64,000 bases of DNA, taken from positions 1,038,038 to 1,102,037 of the forward strand of contig NZ_CP014226.1 of assembly GCF_001545155.1 (NCBI RefSeq). The letters run 5' to 3'. A program made the position numbers and the translations under genes. Below, piece after piece: positions 9,152-18,842 of this stretch. Each line of letters opens with the position of its first letter. The stretch's first letter is position 1. The notes beneath the pieces are model-generated. The model saw only the letters and a program-made list of their open reading frames with translations, was not told the DNA's origin and did no database searches. Source of the stretch: Halomonas chromatireducens. GTDB taxonomy: Bacteria; Pseudomonadota; Gammaproteobacteria; Pseudomonadales; Halomonadaceae.

Positions 9152-9586
9152 TCAGGTCAGCTCGGCCTGGCGATCGAAGGCCGCGGCGTTGGGGCAGAAG
9201 GCGCGGCACTCATCGACGTCGGCGTCGCGGCGCATGGCGTGCCAGCAGTAGCCGGCCACCGGACAGGCGTTGCAGTTGCCACGCAGGCTCGGATAGCTGA
9301 CATGCGCGGCAACGGTCGCCTTGTCCAGGCCGAAACGCTGCAGCATGGCCGGCATCAGGGTATCGGCGGGAACGAAGGCGCGATAGCCGCCACGGTCGAG
9401 ATGCCTTGCGACTTCACGTTCGAAAGCTGGCTCAAGAGGCATCTTCAGATCCTGGAGCATCTCGCTATAGGCGCCGGGCGATTCCGCCTCGATCTCGCGC
9501 ACCAGCCGAGGGGTGGTGGCACGATAGGTTCGCTCACAGAGGCGATCCCACCATGAGTTACGCGACGCATTCGGGGTGTGGTTCAT
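9152..9586 (-). CDS. DUF6455 family cysteine-rich protein
   Basis: A 144-residue protein with the same C-terminal signatures as the protein at 1936-2391: PADTLMPAM, CNACPVAGYCWHAM and ECRAFCPNA. The longer N-terminal half differs (WWDRLCERTYRATTPRL). The conserved Cys pattern suggests metal binding, but no function is known. The ATG at 9586 is used; a longer in-frame start exists but is not supported by similarity. A GTTTCA-GA-TGAAAC palindrome lies about 75 bp upstream and may be its operator. Confidence 0.7.
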   Translation of the reverse strand: MNHTPNASRNSWWDRLCERTYRATTPRLVREIEAESPGAYSEMLQDLKMPLEPAFEREVARHLDRGGYRAFVPADTLMPAMLQRFGLDKATVAAHVSYPSLRGNCNACPVAGYCWHAMRRDADVDECRAFCPNAAAFDRQAELT

Positions 9587-9660
9587 GAGGATACTCCCGT
9601 CAGGTACATTTTCGACAGTATCGTCCCCTCCCCCCTTCCTGACATTGACACGGATCAAAA

Positions 9661-9677
9661 TAGTTTCAGATGAAACG
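9661..9677. promoter_or_regulatory. Palindromic operator-like site
   Basis: AGTTTCA-GA-TGAAAC is a near-perfect inverted repeat upstream of the DUF6455 gene (start 9586). The same palindrome, with longer perfect arms, occurs at 36052-36069 in front of the VOC gene, which suggests a shared dimeric repressor or activator. The binding protein is not identified. Confidence 0.4.
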
Positions 9678-9702
9678 AATGCCTGCCATTAGCTGAACGA
9701 TA

Positions 9703-9728
9703 GCGAGCACGGCCTTGGCCGTGCTCGC
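9703..9728 (-). terminator. Hairpin downstream of the TRAP/P450 genes
   Basis: GCGAGCACGGCC at 9703-9714 pairs with GGCCGTGCTCGC at 9717-9728 around a two-base spacer, giving a very stable stem just after the TRAP binding-protein gene. No U-run follows, so it may end transcription only partly or stabilise the mRNA 3' end. Confidence 0.5.
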
Positions 9729-9751
9729 AGGTCGGTTGCTGGCTAGCCGGT

Positions 9752-10813
9752 TCAGGCCTCGGGATCGATCACTTCATCGGCCGAGAGCCCTTCTTCCTCG
9801 CCGGCCACCTCGAGCTGCTCGAGGAAATAGGCACGGGCGGCCTCCCCGTCAACGCCCTTCTGTTCTGCCTCTGCCTTCCACTTGCCCGGCAGTTCCGCTG
9901 CCATCTGCTGGAAGCGCTCCACCTCCTCGGCCGGCAGCTCGATGAAGGTATTGCCCCGCTCTTCGGCAAACGCGATGCCGCGCACGTCGACCACATCCAT
10001 CATGTAGCCGAACAGCCGCGAGAGGCGCTCGCCGGAGACGCTCTCGATCGCCTCGCGGTCTTCCTCGGAGAGCGAGGCCCAGGTGTCAGGGTTCATCACC
10101 AGCGAGAAGCTACCGCGATAGAAGCCACCGGGCATCTGCACCGTATTGGGCAGCACCTCGGCGAGGCGGAAGCTCCTGAGGCCCTCCAGCGTCAGCATGG
10201 CGCCATCGACAACGCCCTGGGTGGCCGCCTCGTAGGTGCCCGCCGGCGGCAGTGCGACGCCAGTGAGATCCAGCGCGTTGGAGATATCGGCCATGCCCCC
10301 GCCGCCGATACGCACCCGCTTGCCGTCGAGATCGTCGAGGCTTTCAATCGGCTCGGCAAGGAAGAGCGCGCCCGGGCCATGTACCCCCAGGCCGATCACC
10401 TCGACGCCGCGATGCTCGCCGGCCTCGGCGAAGTACTCGTTATGGGCGCGCCAGTAGGCCACCGATGCGTGCTCGGAAGGGAAGTCCTCGAAGGTGGGCA
10501 GCTCGGGCAGCTTGGTCAGTTCGAAGCGCCCCGGCATCAGGCCGTGGAACAGCCAGGTGACGTCGGCCACGCCATCGGCAATCAGCTCCATCTGCGCTCC
10601 CGGCGGACCCATGTCATGCACCACGTTGACGCTGACCCGGCCTTCGGTGGCCTCCTCGACCCAGCTGGCCCAGGTCGGCCAGACGATGGTGTTGACGCCG
10701 TGGTTGGGCCCGGCCCAGGTGCTGACCGTGAGCTCGGTGGCGGAGGCGCCCTGGAAGGCCCCGAGAGAGAGCGCGGTGAGTGTCGTCAGTGTCGCGAGCT
10801 TGTGCATTTTCAT
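9752..10813 (-). CDS. TRAP transporter periplasmic substrate-binding protein (DctP family)
   Basis: A 353-residue secreted protein with a signal peptide (MKMHKLATLTTLTALSLGAFQ, cleavage near ASA-TE) and a DctP-type fold, including the region MADISNALDLTGVALPPAGTY and the Arg-containing DGKRVRIGG segment. TRAP binding proteins deliver organic acids and related solutes to DctQ/DctM membrane subunits, but no dctQM genes are next to it, so it is an orphan or serves a distant permease. It lies 67 bp downstream of the P450 gene on the same strand, suggesting a shared operon and a shared substrate. Confidence 0.8.
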   Translation of the reverse strand: MKMHKLATLTTLTALSLGAFQGASATELTVSTWAGPNHGVNTIVWPTWASWVEEATEGRVSVNVVHDMGPPGAQMELIADGVADVTWLFHGLMPGRFELTKLPELPTFEDFPSEHASVAYWRAHNEYFAEAGEHRGVEVIGLGVHGPGALFLAEPIESLDDLDGKRVRIGGGGMADISNALDLTGVALPPAGTYEAATQGVVDGAMLTLEGLRSFRLAEVLPNTVQMPGGFYRGSFSLVMNPDTWASLSEEDREAIESVSGERLSRLFGYMMDVVDVRGIAFAEERGNTFIELPAEEVERFQQMAAELPGKWKAEAEQKGVDGEAARAYFLEQLEVAGEEEGLSADEVIDPEA

Positions 10814-10880
10814 TATGGTTCCTCGTGAGTCCCGATTGTCAGGGTTGGCGTACGTTTCTCTGCGTTATGGTTTTTCTGGG

Positions 10881-13229
10881 TCAAAGGGCCAGTACCAGCT
10901 TCCTGCCCCTGGCGCGAGAGCAACAGCTCATCAGCCGATCCTGGCTGGCCCGCTCGGCGGCGGTGAGGACCTTGTCGCGGTGGTCGACTTCGCCCTCGAC
11001 CACCTCGACCTGGCAGGAGCCGCACAGGCCCTCCTCGCAGTCGCTGGGCACGTCGATGCCGGCGGTGCGCAGAACCTGGAGCAGCGTCCGCTCCGGTGGC
11101 ACCTCCACGGTGAGCTCGGAGTCAGTAAGCTCGACCTCGAAGGCGTGCTCATTTTCCGGGTCGAGCAGCGCGCCCTCGGCAGTGAAATGCTCAACGTGAA
11201 GGCTGCCCTCCGGCCAGTGTGCAGTGCCGCCTTCCAGCGCCGTGAGCAACCGCTCCGGGCCGCAGGCGTAGAGCAGGGTCGCCTCGCGCGGTTCGGCGAG
11301 CAGCCCGGCCAGATCGAGACGCCGCCCCTCGTCCTTGGGGTAGAGCTGCAGCGCCTCGCCGTGGTCGCGCTCGAGCCGTTCGATAAAGGCCATGCTGGAA
11401 CGGGAGCGCCCCGCGTAGTGCAGCTCATAGGACTTGCCCAGCCGCCTGAGACGGTCGGCCATGGCGATGATCGGGGTGATGCCGATGCCGCCGGCAATCA
11501 GCACGTAGTGCTGCGCCGATTCGTCGAGGCGAAAGTGGTTCTTGGGCCCGCGCAGGCGCAGCGTCATCCCCGGCTCGAAGTGCTCATGGATCCAGGCCGA
11601 GCCGCCTCGCCCCGCCTCCTCACGCAGCACGGCGACCTGCAGCCAGTAGGGGTCGTCCGTCTCGCCACACAGCGAGTACTTGCGCACGTAGTCCCCCATG
11701 ATCAGGTCGACGTGGGAGCCGGGGCTCCACGCCGGCACGCGACGTCCACGAGGGTCTTCCAGAGCGATCTGCAGCACGCCGTCGGCAGCCGCCTGCACCT
11801 TGGCGACGACCATTGTCCGGGCGATGTCCTGACGCGACGGCGCGCCCACCGCAAAGTCGCGCTGGGCAGTGCGCACGGCGGGATCTTGCCGCTCGGGGTT
11901 CTTTGCCGGGTCCCAGCGCACCCACAGCGCCTCGGGGCCACGAAACGAGGTATTGGGCAGGAAGGTGAATTCCTGCTCCTCGAGCTCCAGGTGCGGCAGC
12001 CGCCGGGTGAACTCCTCGAGGAAGATACGCATCTCCATGCGCCCCAGGTTCTTGCCCATGCACTGGTGGCTGCCGTAGCCGAAGGTAAGATGGTCGACGG
12101 CATTGTCGCGGTAGATGTCGAGCTCGTCAGGGTTCTCGAAGTGGCTTGGGTCGTGATTGCCCGAGGCCGTGACCATCAGGATCTTGCCGTCCTCGGGAAT
12201 GGTCACACCACCCACCGCCACCTCCCGGGTAGCGCGCCGCCGCCAGGCCACCACCGAACCGGAGTGGCGCAGGCACTCCTCGGCCGCCGCGGGGATCAGC
12301 TCGGGGTTGTCGCACAGCTCGTCCCACACCGCCGGGCGCGAGAGCAGCTGGCGGAAGGCGTTGGCGGTGGCCAGCGCCGTGGTCTCATGCGCGGCTACGA
12401 TGATCGCCATCATCATCGAGTGCAGGTAGTTGTCGGTGACGACATCGGGCTTCTGCCGATTCTTCTCGATCATGTCGTACATCCAGCCCTTCCCCCGGGT
12501 CTGGCGCTGCATCTTCACGAGCACCTCACCGGAGTACTGCCAGAACTTGCCGACGCCCTCGGCTACCTCGACCTGCTGCTCGGGTGAAGGCCGCCCCCAG
12601 GTATTGAGGGTATGGGCCACCGAGAAGCGGCGCAGCTGCTCCATGTCCTCTTCGGGCACGCCGAGGAAGTGCAGCGCCACCGTGAGGGGCACCTCCCAGA
12701 ACATTTCGTCGACCAGGTCGGCGCGGCCGCGGTCGACAATGGCGTCGAGCTTCTCGCGCACCAGGCGGCGCACCATGGGCGCATGGGCTTCCAGTGCCTC
12801 GGGCGAGAAGGCCTCGAGCAGCTCGCGCCGCCGCGCCATGTGGGCGGGCTCGTCCTCGTTCACCAGGGTACGGTTCATGCCGTAGTCGTAGCGCTCGAGA
12901 ACCGCCTGGGCCTCTTTGCTTGCCGGGGTAATCTTCTCCAGGGCAATCGACGGCGAAAAGGTGATGTTGTCACGGAAGATCGCCTTGATGTCGTCGTAGC
13001 GGCTCACGACCCAGTAGCCCAGCCTCGGGCTGTAGAACACCGGCTCCTGCTCGCGGGACCAGCGCAGCGCTTCGGCGGGGTCGAGCTGGTAAGGGCGATC
13101 GAAGGGATCGAACGCCGCGGCACGAGGGGAGATCGGGCAGCCATTGGGCGCCAGGTCCTGTTGTCGACCTGGCTGGTGGATGGGGCAACCGCCCGCTTCA
13201 GCCCCGGCCCGTCGTGAATTTGTCGTCAT
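10881..13229 (-). CDS. Self-sufficient cytochrome P450 fused to phthalate-family reductase (CYP116B type)
   Basis: A 782-residue fusion. The N-terminal P450 domain has the I-helix motif AAHETT, the K-helix E-x-x-R (ECLR) and the haem loop FGYGSHQCMG with the Cys ligand at about residue 390. It is followed by an FMN- and NAD(P)H-binding reductase domain (about 470-690; IAGGIGITPI is visible) and a C-terminal plant-type 2Fe-2S domain with CEEGLCGSC and a final Cys. The order P450-FMN-NAD-2Fe2S and the length match CYP116B/P450RhF, so it should be catalytically self-sufficient. The ATG at 13229 follows GGAGCCACC; upstream in-frame codons look non-coding. The natural substrate is unknown. Confidence 0.88.
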   Translation of the reverse strand: MTTNSRRAGAEAGGCPIHQPGRQQDLAPNGCPISPRAAAFDPFDRPYQLDPAEALRWSREQEPVFYSPRLGYWVVSRYDDIKAIFRDNITFSPSIALEKITPASKEAQAVLERYDYGMNRTLVNEDEPAHMARRRELLEAFSPEALEAHAPMVRRLVREKLDAIVDRGRADLVDEMFWEVPLTVALHFLGVPEEDMEQLRRFSVAHTLNTWGRPSPEQQVEVAEGVGKFWQYSGEVLVKMQRQTRGKGWMYDMIEKNRQKPDVVTDNYLHSMMMAIIVAAHETTALATANAFRQLLSRPAVWDELCDNPELIPAAAEECLRHSGSVVAWRRRATREVAVGGVTIPEDGKILMVTASGNHDPSHFENPDELDIYRDNAVDHLTFGYGSHQCMGKNLGRMEMRIFLEEFTRRLPHLELEEQEFTFLPNTSFRGPEALWVRWDPAKNPERQDPAVRTAQRDFAVGAPSRQDIARTMVVAKVQAAADGVLQIALEDPRGRRVPAWSPGSHVDLIMGDYVRKYSLCGETDDPYWLQVAVLREEAGRGGSAWIHEHFEPGMTLRLRGPKNHFRLDESAQHYVLIAGGIGITPIIAMADRLRRLGKSYELHYAGRSRSSMAFIERLERDHGEALQLYPKDEGRRLDLAGLLAEPREATLLYACGPERLLTALEGGTAHWPEGSLHVEHFTAEGALLDPENEHAFEVELTDSELTVEVPPERTLLQVLRTAGIDVPSDCEEGLCGSCQVEVVEGEVDHRDKVLTAAERASQDRLMSCCSRARGRKLVLAL

Positions 13230-13323
13230 GGTGGCTCCGTGTGAACGGTCTGGCTTCGCGACTGTGCGTGCAGGGCAGGTTGACTGCCGTTGACGTTCCA
13301 GCGAGCACCTTTCCATTCATTTA

Positions 13324-13358
13324 CTTTTAACGCACACTTAATATCTTTTAACGAACAC
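13324..13358. promoter_or_regulatory. Direct repeats in the P450/IclR intergenic region
   Basis: CTTTTAACGCACAC (13324-13337) and CTTTTAACGAACAC (13345-13358) are direct repeats with one mismatch, set 21 bp apart, i.e. two helical turns. They lie in an AT-rich stretch of the 233-bp divergent region between the P450 and IclR genes, where regulator binding would affect both promoters. The IclR protein is the obvious candidate, although IclR sites are more often palindromic. Confidence 0.5.
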
Positions 13359-13462
13359 GATTGGGAAAATAGGCCCTTTTACCGACAGCGTCAAACGTCA
13401 ACCGGCTGCGCTAACATGGCAGTGGTCAGGCTCACCCACTGCTACCCGAGGTATCGCCACCG

Positions 13463-14140
13463 ATGTCCACTACCCTGCAAACCCTGGATCGAGGCCTGAG
13501 CGCCCTCGAGCTGATCGCCGAGCACAGCGAGGGCATCACGATTGCCGAGCTCGCCAGGCAGCTGGATGTGCATCGCGCCATCGCCTATCGCCTCGTTGCC
13601 ACACTGGAGAGTCATGCCCTGATCACGCGTACCGACGAGGGGCCAATTCGCCTGGGGGCGGGCATCGCCCTTCTCGCTTCACGCTTCGAACCGCAGCTGC
13701 GCGCGGTGGCCCAGCCGCTGCTGCAGGCGCTGGCCAAGGCAACGCGAGCCACGGCGTTCGTTTCGGTTGCCCAGGGGGAGGAGTGCGTGGTGATACTGGT
13801 GGCCGAGCCCGACGAGGGGCTGCTGCGGGTCGGCTACCGGGTGGGCAGCCGCCACCCGCTGTCCCAGGGTGCGGCGGGGATTGCCATTCTCGCCGGGCGC
13901 CCACCCCGCAAGGATGACAGCGAGGCGGTGCGCCAGGCCCGCGCCGACGGTTACAGCCTGACTCGTGGCCAGTTGCAGCGCGGCGCCGTGGGCGTGGCCA
14001 GCGCCATCGCCACCCCCCAGTTCCGCGCCGGCGTGGAGGCATGCATCGGCGTGGTGGCCATGGACGATCTGGATACCGAGCGTGCCAGCCACGAGGTGAT
14101 AAGTCATGCACGCCACCTCGCCGAGCTGATCGGCCAGTAA
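13463..14140 (+). CDS. IclR-family transcriptional regulator
   Basis: A 225-residue protein with an N-terminal winged helix-turn-helix (TLDRGLSALELIAEHSEGIT, then IAELARQLDVHRAIAYRLVATLE) and an IclR effector domain. It is somewhat shorter than the usual 240-270 residues; the C-terminal effector domain seems compact. It is divergent from the P450 gene and probably regulates the P450/TRAP pair in response to their substrate. Confidence 0.8.
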   Translation: MSTTLQTLDRGLSALELIAEHSEGITIAELARQLDVHRAIAYRLVATLESHALITRTDEGPIRLGAGIALLASRFEPQLRAVAQPLLQALAKATRATAFVSVAQGEECVVILVAEPDEGLLRVGYRVGSRHPLSQGAAGIAILAGRPPRKDDSEAVRQARADGYSLTRGQLQRGAVGVASAIATPQFRAGVEACIGVVAMDDLDTERASHEVISHARHLAELIGQ

Positions 14141-14227
14141 CCACTGATATTCAACGACATCCTCCGTGAAGCGGGCCGCAGGGGGGAGTACACTACGGCC
14201 ATTCCCGTCGCCAACCCGAGGCCCGCA

Positions 14228-15259
14228 ATGAGCTCACACCTGCTGTCCGTCGATTCCCTCTCCCGAGACCATGTCGATCACTTGCTGCGTGTCGCCGCAC
14301 GCATGGAGCCCATCGCGAGCCGGCGCCAGGTCACCCGGGTGCTGGAGGGCGCCGTGCTCGGCAACCTCTTCTTCGAGGCCAGCACCCGGACCCGGGTCAG
14401 CTTCAATGCGGCCTTCTGCCGGCTGGGCGGCAGTGTCTGCGACACTACCGGCTTCACCTTTTCCTCCATGGCCAAGGGGGAGTCGCTCTACGATACCAGC
14501 CGGGTGATGAGCGGTTACTGCGACGCCATCGTCATGCGCCATCCGGATCAGGGTTCGGTGGCCGAGTTCGCCGCCGCCACCCATGTGCCGGTGATCAACG
14601 GCGGCGATGGCCCCGGCGAACACCCCAGCCAGGCACTACTCGACCTCTACACCATCGACAAAGAGTTCGCACGCCTGGGCAAGAAGCTGGCGGGGGCACA
14701 CATCCTGCTGACCGGCGACCTGAAGTACGGGCGTACCGTCCATTCGCTGATCAAGCTGCTCTCGCTCTTTGAGCCGATGCGCATCACCCTGGTTTCGCCA
14801 CCGGGTCTGGAGATGCCGGGCCAAGTGATCGACCGTGCCGTCTCCCGGGGCCACCGGGTGGAACAGCGCGACAGCCTGGCTGGCGACTTCTCCGACCTGG
14901 ACGTGGTCTACACCACCAGGATCCAGAAGGAGCGCTTCACCGAAGAGATGAGCGAAAGCTTCGCCGGGGTCTCGCAGGACTTCAGCGTCGGCCGCGATTT
15001 CCTCGATACACGCTGCAACGACACCACCATCGTCATGCACCCGCTGCCCCGTGATAGCCGGCCTGGCGCCAATGATCTCAACGTCGACCTCAATGGCGAC
15101 CCGCGGCTGGCGATCTTTCGCCAGACCGACAACGGCATTCCCATGCGCATGGCAATTTTTGCCACCTTGCTTCAGGTCGAGGAACTGATCGAGAAGGACC
15201 TGCGACCGGTGCGCTGGTTCGTGCCCGAGCGGACCGGTGTGGACGACCCCCACAGCTAG
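14228..15259 (+). CDS. pyrB: Aspartate carbamoyltransferase
   Basis: A 343-residue transcarbamoylase that joins carbamoyl phosphate and aspartate in pyrimidine synthesis. The carbamoyl-phosphate loop is FFEASTRTRVSF, the catalytic lysine loop SSMAKGESLYDT, then VMRHPDQGS, NGGDGPGEHPSQALLDLYTI and the C-terminal HPLPR; all expected catalytic residues are present. It is slightly longer than the 310-residue E. coli subunit. No pyrI or pyrC is adjacent. Its TAG stop lies in a CTAG(G)GAGCCTGTCGG sequence resembling the ends of the palindromic element at 30916-31079. Confidence 0.88.
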   Translation: MSSHLLSVDSLSRDHVDHLLRVAARMEPIASRRQVTRVLEGAVLGNLFFEASTRTRVSFNAAFCRLGGSVCDTTGFTFSSMAKGESLYDTSRVMSGYCDAIVMRHPDQGSVAEFAAATHVPVINGGDGPGEHPSQALLDLYTIDKEFARLGKKLAGAHILLTGDLKYGRTVHSLIKLLSLFEPMRITLVSPPGLEMPGQVIDRAVSRGHRVEQRDSLAGDFSDLDVVYTTRIQKERFTEEMSESFAGVSQDFSVGRDFLDTRCNDTTIVMHPLPRDSRPGANDLNVDLNGDPRLAIFRQTDNGIPMRMAIFATLLQVEELIEKDLRPVRWFVPERTGVDDPHS

Positions 15260-15476
15260 GGAGCCTGTCGGGTTGAGAGGCCAGGTTATCGGCTGGCTCC
15301 CAACCATGCATATAGCGTTGGTCAGCGCTATGCTGTTCGCAGCCGAGTAATATGCGAAGCTATGAGCAGCCACCCCCATGACGAAACGGCTGGCGCCAGG
15401 TCCAGCTATCCGATAAGCGTTCGACGACAATAACAGGCGTTGCCGGCCGGCAACCCGCAACAAGGAGACGTTACGC

Positions 15477-16124
15477 ATGAATCTGCATCGCGCGTACATT
15501 TTACTGGCGGGTTTCTACAGCCTGCTGGTGCTGTTGGGAGCTATTGCCCTGCTCGTGGGCGGCGGACCGCTCTGGGCCCTTATTTCCACCGGGGTGGGCG
15601 TCCTGGTGGCAACGGGACTCTGGGGCCACACTCTGGGCAAGCCCTTCCTCAATCCGCGCATGTGGCGGCCGCTGGCCGGCCTGCTCGCCGTCGGCATCGT
15701 CGTACAGCTGCTCGCGGTATTCACCGGCGGACTCTCCAGCGGAGAGCTGACCTGGGTACTGAGCGGGGCCATCTTCTCCGTTCTGCCGATCATTATGCTC
15801 TACCAGTATGGCAACCGGGACCAGGAGGTCTGGGCCACGCCGGAGGAGCGCGAGGGCGGCAAGATGCTGGACGAACTGCTGGCAAAGCAGCAGGAGCTGG
15901 TGCTCGAGAAGCAGGAGGCCGACAGCCAGGCCAAGGTCAAGCTGACCAAGGCCGGCGACACCTACCGGGCCAGCGTCACCCGTGGCCGCGGCGCCCGGGT
16001 GGAGCAGTTCGAGGAGAGTTTCACCTGCCCCGCCACCCTGGCCTTCTTCGTCATCAAGTACACCTGTATCTCGGTCAGCGATATTGCCGCCCACTACGAT
16101 GAGGAGCGGGTGCTGACGACCTGA
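15477..16124 (+). CDS. Membrane protein of unknown function
   Basis: This 215-residue protein has four N-terminal hydrophobic segments (roughly residues 5-28, 33-52, 65-87 and 93-113), then a charged, probably coiled-coil helix (EEREGGKMLDELLAKQQELVLEKQE) and a small soluble C-terminal domain. No family was recognised. A good ribosome-binding site (AAGGAG) precedes the ATG, and a perfect 13-bp hairpin follows the gene, so it looks monocistronic. Confidence 0.6.
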   Translation: MNLHRAYILLAGFYSLLVLLGAIALLVGGGPLWALISTGVGVLVATGLWGHTLGKPFLNPRMWRPLAGLLAVGIVVQLLAVFTGGLSSGELTWVLSGAIFSVLPIIMLYQYGNRDQEVWATPEEREGGKMLDELLAKQQELVLEKQEADSQAKVKLTKAGDTYRASVTRGRGARVEQFEESFTCPATLAFFVIKYTCISVSDIAAHYDEERVLTT

Positions 16125-16155
16125 GCCCGGCACGCCCAGGCTTCTTTCCTTCCAT

Positions 16156-16184
16156 CCCGCCGATAAGCAACGCTTATCGGCGGG
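16156..16184 (+). terminator. Hairpin after the membrane-protein gene
   Basis: CCCGCCGATAAGC (16156-16168) pairs perfectly with GCTTATCGGCGGG (16172-16184) around a three-base loop, followed after a few bases by TTTT. It separates the membrane-protein gene from the first Liv-type transporter operon. Confidence 0.65.
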
Positions 16185-16388
16185 ATTCGCTTTTGTCGGC
16201 TACCCACCCGCCTACCGGTCTGCTTTAATCAAATCAGGTAGAACCTGGACGGCAGCATGTGGTTTTTGGACAGGCTAAAGTGCCCTGCAGCCATGGCCCT
16301 ATTCCCCATGAAGAACAAGACTAGAGACAGGGCAGCACGACTCCGCCCAGAGATCCGACTCCAATAACAATGCCAAGCGGAGCACTCC

Positions 16389-17136
16389 ATGGCAGAAGCA
16401 ATCGTCGAGACCGCCAACCTGACCAAGAGCTTCAAGGGTTTCACGGCGGTCAATGACATATCCATGCGCGTCGAGGCCGGCACCATTCATGCCATGATCG
16501 GGGCCAATGGAGCAGGCAAGACCACCTGCTTCAATCTGCTCAGCAAGTTCCTGGTACCTACCTCGGGGACTATCCGTTACCAGGGCCAGGACATCACCCG
16601 GCTCAAGCCGGACCAGATCGCCCGACGGGGCATGGTCCGCTCGTTTCAGATATCCGCCGTCTTCGGCAAGCTGACAACCCTGGACAACGTCAAGCTGGCA
16701 CTGCAGCGACAGCGCGGCGAATCCTACGATTTCTGGGGCTCACACCACCGCCTGGATCATCAAGGGCAGCGTGCCATGGCATTGCTCGAAGATGTCGGTC
16801 TCGAGGAGTGGGCCGATACGCCCGCCGCCGAGCTCCCCTATGGGCGCAAGCGTGCGCTGGAACTCGCCACCACCCTGGCACTGGACCCCAAGGTGATGCT
16901 GCTCGATGAGCCGCTCGCCGGCATGGGCACCGAAGACGTGGGGCGAACCGCCGAGCTGATACGCAGCGTTGCCAAGGGCAGAACCGTACTGATGGTGGAA
17001 CACAACCTGGGTGTGGTGGCCGATCTCTGCGACCGCATCACCGTACTGGCCCGCGGCGAGGTACTGGTGGAGGGCGATTACGCCACGGTCTCGCAGGATG
17101 CGCGTGTCATCGAGTCCTATATCGGAGGCGCCCGCC

Positions 17137-17144
<8 letters not shown>
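16389..17144 (+). CDS. Liv-type ABC transporter ATP-binding protein 1 (LivG-like)
   Basis: A 251-residue ABC ATPase of the branched-chain amino-acid (HAAT) family. Walker A is GANGAGKTT, the signature is the LivG-type LPYGRKRALE instead of LSGGQ, and Walker B is VMLLDEPLAGM. It would energise the LivH/LivM-like channel encoded at 20147-22020. Its stop overlaps the start of the next ATPase gene by 8 bp. This ATPase pair is separated from the rest of transporter 1 by the AraC gene. Confidence 0.85.
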
Positions 17145-17883
<739 letters not shown>

Positions 17884-17889
17884 TCGACG

Positions 17890-18735
17890 TTACTCGCGGG
17901 TGTGCAGCCGGAAATGGGAGGGCGAGACGCCGTTCATGCGCTTGAAGGTCTTGGAGAAGGCGAAAGGGCTCTGATACCCCACCCGCCCGGCGATCTCCTC
18001 CACGGGGAGATCGCTGGTCGCCAGCAGATGCGAAGCATGCTGCATGCGTAACTGTGTCAACTGCTGCATCGGGCTGCGGCCGAATACCTTGCGGCTGATA
18101 CGCCGCAGATGTTCGGTGCTGACGTGGGCGATCTCGGCCATCTCCTCAATGGTCCACTGGCGCTCCAGCGTCGGCATTACCGACTCGAAAACGGCGACGA
18201 TCCGGGGATCGCGCCGCCACGGGTCGGCAAAGCGAGCGATATAGCGCTCGATGGTATCGACCCACATGACGCAGCTGGCAGCATCGCCCTTGCCATGAAA
18301 CACCTCGCTGTAGAGGCCCAGGATGGCGTACTTCATGGGCTCTGGATCGAAGTCCTGCATGATAGGCGCGATGGTACCCACCACCGAGCGCGGGGCGCTC
18401 GGCAGGTAGCGCAGCCAGCAGTACTGCCAGCGCTTCTCCGGTACGGCATGGAAGGCATGCAGCGCATGGGCCGGGGCGAAGGACATCATGTTGCGCCGCA
18501 TGATGCACCAGCGCCCGTCGAGCAGCATGCGCCCCTCGCCGCTCAGGGAGCCGTGGATATAAGCGCCGCTCAAGCGGGTGCGCACGATGCGGTAAGGCAC
18601 GGCGGCATCGCCCACTCCCAGGTGAGAGATATGCCGCTGCGCCAGCACCGGGCAGTCCTCGGCACGCACGATCCACTGCTGGGTGTCGGCGCCGACTATG
18701 TGTGTTTCGGATAGCTGTTCGTGTTCTATAGCCAT
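17890..18735 (-). CDS. AraC-family transcriptional regulator
   Basis: A 281-residue protein with an N-terminal cupin-like ligand region and a C-terminal double helix-turn-helix of the AraC/XylS type (TIEEMAEIAHVSTEHLRRIS, then LPVEEIAGRVGYQSPFAFSK). The ATG at 18735 is preferred over a TTG 13 codons upstream. It lies between the ATPase genes and the binding-protein gene of transporter 1, convergent with the former and divergent from the latter (about 107 bp). It is the likely local regulator of the transporter-1 operon; the inducer is unknown. Confidence 0.8.
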   Translation of the reverse strand: MAIEHEQLSETHIVGADTQQWIVRAEDCPVLAQRHISHLGVGDAAVPYRIVRTRLSGAYIHGSLSGEGRMLLDGRWCIMRRNMMSFAPAHALHAFHAVPEKRWQYCWLRYLPSAPRSVVGTIAPIMQDFDPEPMKYAILGLYSEVFHGKGDAASCVMWVDTIERYIARFADPWRRDPRIVAVFESVMPTLERQWTIEEMAEIAHVSTEHLRRISRKVFGRSPMQQLTQLRMQHASHLLATSDLPVEEIAGRVGYQSPFAFSKTFKRMNGVSPSHFRLHTRE

Positions 18736-18842
18736 GGCGTAATCGCCCTGATTGGCCCTAACTGATAGTGGCAATGGAAAACAAGAACGTTCTAATCAGA
18801 GCAAAGTACAACAATAACTTCCCAAGTGAACAGGAGAAACCA

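Noticed and set aside
10494..12587. Open frame of 697 codons on the + strand
   Set aside because: Antisense to the TRAP and P450 genes, whose domains are unmistakable.
16200..16388. Search for a sigma-54 promoter before transporter 1
   Set aside because: Several GG-containing stretches were examined here and at 18736-18842, but none had GC at the required 10-base spacing.
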